NCBI GenBank assembly: GCA_023457235.1 | Contig: JAEWMK010000365.1 | Coordinates: 1-12,414 of the forward strand | Direction: 5' to 3' | DNA from: Bacillota bacterium | GTDB taxonomy: Bacteria > Bacillota > Bacilli > Bacillales > Bacillaceae_J | DNA: 12,414 bases | Shown here: positions 11,760 to 12,414 of the stretch, piece by piece | Layout of the letters: each line of letters opens with the position of its first letter | Numbering within the stretch: position 1 is the stretch's first letter | The notes under the pieces: generated by a model | What the model was told of the DNA's origin: nothing | Databases searched by the model: none | The model's input: only the letters and a program-made list of their open reading frames with translations | Position numbers and translations under genes: made by a program

Positions 11760-12380
11760 TTAGATTACATTTAGAAATAACTGAGCCCCCATATAAACAG
11801 CTATTACCCATATAATAAATGCAGAAAGTTGATTCATCCGTTTTAATAGAATTCCGTTCGCATCAATTTGACCGATCTTTTTACCGATAATGGCCAAAGC
11901 GAAGAACCAAATCCAAGAAACCCCGATACAGGCTATTGTAAAAATCCACTTCTCATGCCCTGTATAGACCAACGAGCTTGTTCCGATGATTCCAATTGTG
12001 TCCAAAATAGCATGGGGATTTAACAAGGAAACAGAAGCGGCAAATAAAATCTGTCGTTTTGCGGAGAAAGAGTTGGATTCTTGGTGATTCTTTACTTCGG
12101 CTGTGTCTCTCCACATAAGCCATCCCATATAAACTAAAAAAATAAACCCTACTAAAAATATAAAAGTCCGAAGCCATTCAAAACTTAAAATGATAATCGA
12201 TACACCAGCCACGGCCAATGAAATGAGTATCGTATCACAGACCCCTGCCGTTATAACAGCCGGTAATGCCTTGGAGAACTTTTTATGAGTTGCTCCCTGA
12301 TTAAACACAAATACATTTTGTACCCCTAAAGGGAGAATTAACCCAAAAGCGAGTATGATTCCGTGAAGAAATGGTTCCAA
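11760..12380 (-). CDS. LysE/ArgO-family amino-acid exporter
   Basis: The TTG start at 12380 follows AGGAGGGA with a 6-base spacer on the minus strand. The 206-residue product has the usual length and about six membrane helices of the LysE superfamily, which exports basic or other amino acids across the cytoplasmic membrane. Signature stretches are LPLGVQNVFVFNQG (16-29), ITAGVCDTILISLA (43-56) and SLLNPHAILDTIGIIG (118-133). The LPLG-x-QN-x-F and LNPHA-x-LDT motifs are closest to the LysE/ArgO branch (and to B. subtilis YisU as remembered) rather than RhtB. Substrate, perhaps lysine or arginine, is inferred from the family only. No regulator (LysG/ArgP type) is visible; the 5' flank continues beyond the window. 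Confidence 0.88.
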   Translation of the reverse strand: MEPFLHGIILAFGLILPLGVQNVFVFNQGATHKKFSKALPAVITAGVCDTILISLAVAGVSIIILSFEWLRTFIFLVGFIFLVYMGWLMWRDTAEVKNHQESNSFSAKRQILFAASVSLLNPHAILDTIGIIGTSSLVYTGHEKWIFTIACIGVSWIWFFALAIIGKKIGQIDANGILLKRMNQLSAFIIWVIAVYMGAQLFLNVI

Positions 12381-12414
12381 CGTTTTTCCCTCCTGTTCTT
12401 TTATAGAATAGTGG

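Noticed and set aside
1..12414. CRISPR arrays, tRNA or rRNA genes, intact prophage or complete insertion sequences
   Set aside because: No regularly spaced repeats, cloverleaf-like sequence, integrase or transposase gene was found on either strand.

Overview
The window looks like chromosomal DNA of a low-GC Gram-positive bacterium of the Bacillaceae. The signs are AT-rich sequence, strong AGGAGG-type ribosome binding sites, frequent GTG and TTG starts, lipobox lipoproteins, an S-layer-homology protein and a Firmicute-type topoisomerase III. The genus cannot be fixed from the sequence alone.

Layout. The left edge (1-552) is the 3' end of topB. Positions 553-986 hold no intact gene, only a minus-strand remnant of a DUF3368-type PIN-domain protein, a second coding-looking scrap and a perfect 12-bp hairpin. 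Next come a frameshifted membrane-anchored gene (987-1543), a four-helix membrane protein (1613-2014) and a 648-residue exported SLH-domain protein (2117-4063) with a strong terminator. Positions 4064-4615 hold the 5' stub of a MNT-type nucleotidyltransferase antitoxin gene on the minus strand, cut off at a palindrome-rich element.

From 4616 to 7778 runs an array of at least nine small genes, nearly all for short membrane or exported proteins, with good ribosome binding sites and short gaps. They form apparent transcription units of 4616-5901, 6019-6682 and 6786-7778, separated by terminators. Four of them (5286, 5612, 6019, 6238) are broken by one frameshift each, three of these in a homopolymer or 5-bp tandem repeat; the 987 gene further left carries the same kind of lesion. 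In each case undoing one small indel gives a sensible protein that continues to a plausible stop. Two well-aligned copies of an intergenic module (terminator stem, T-run, then a core like GGGaCAGGAT..TTCAATA) follow two of the units, with degenerate copies elsewhere.

The right part has an exported copper-amine-oxidase-N-domain protein (7953-9251), a lipoprotein with a 48-residue membrane protein just downstream (9542-10712), an intact AbrB/PIN (VapBC-type) toxin-antitoxin pair (10979-11649) and, convergent to it, a LysE/ArgO-type amino-acid exporter (11760-12380, minus).

Interpretation. This is an accessory, fast-turnover region beside topB: cell-surface and membrane proteins of unknown function, many decaying, mixed with one live and two dead toxin-antitoxin loci. 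No new multi-gene system is demonstrated. The best candidates for something undescribed are the array of small membrane genes with its shared intergenic module, and the possible reversible on/off switching at the TATAC repeat and the homopolymers.
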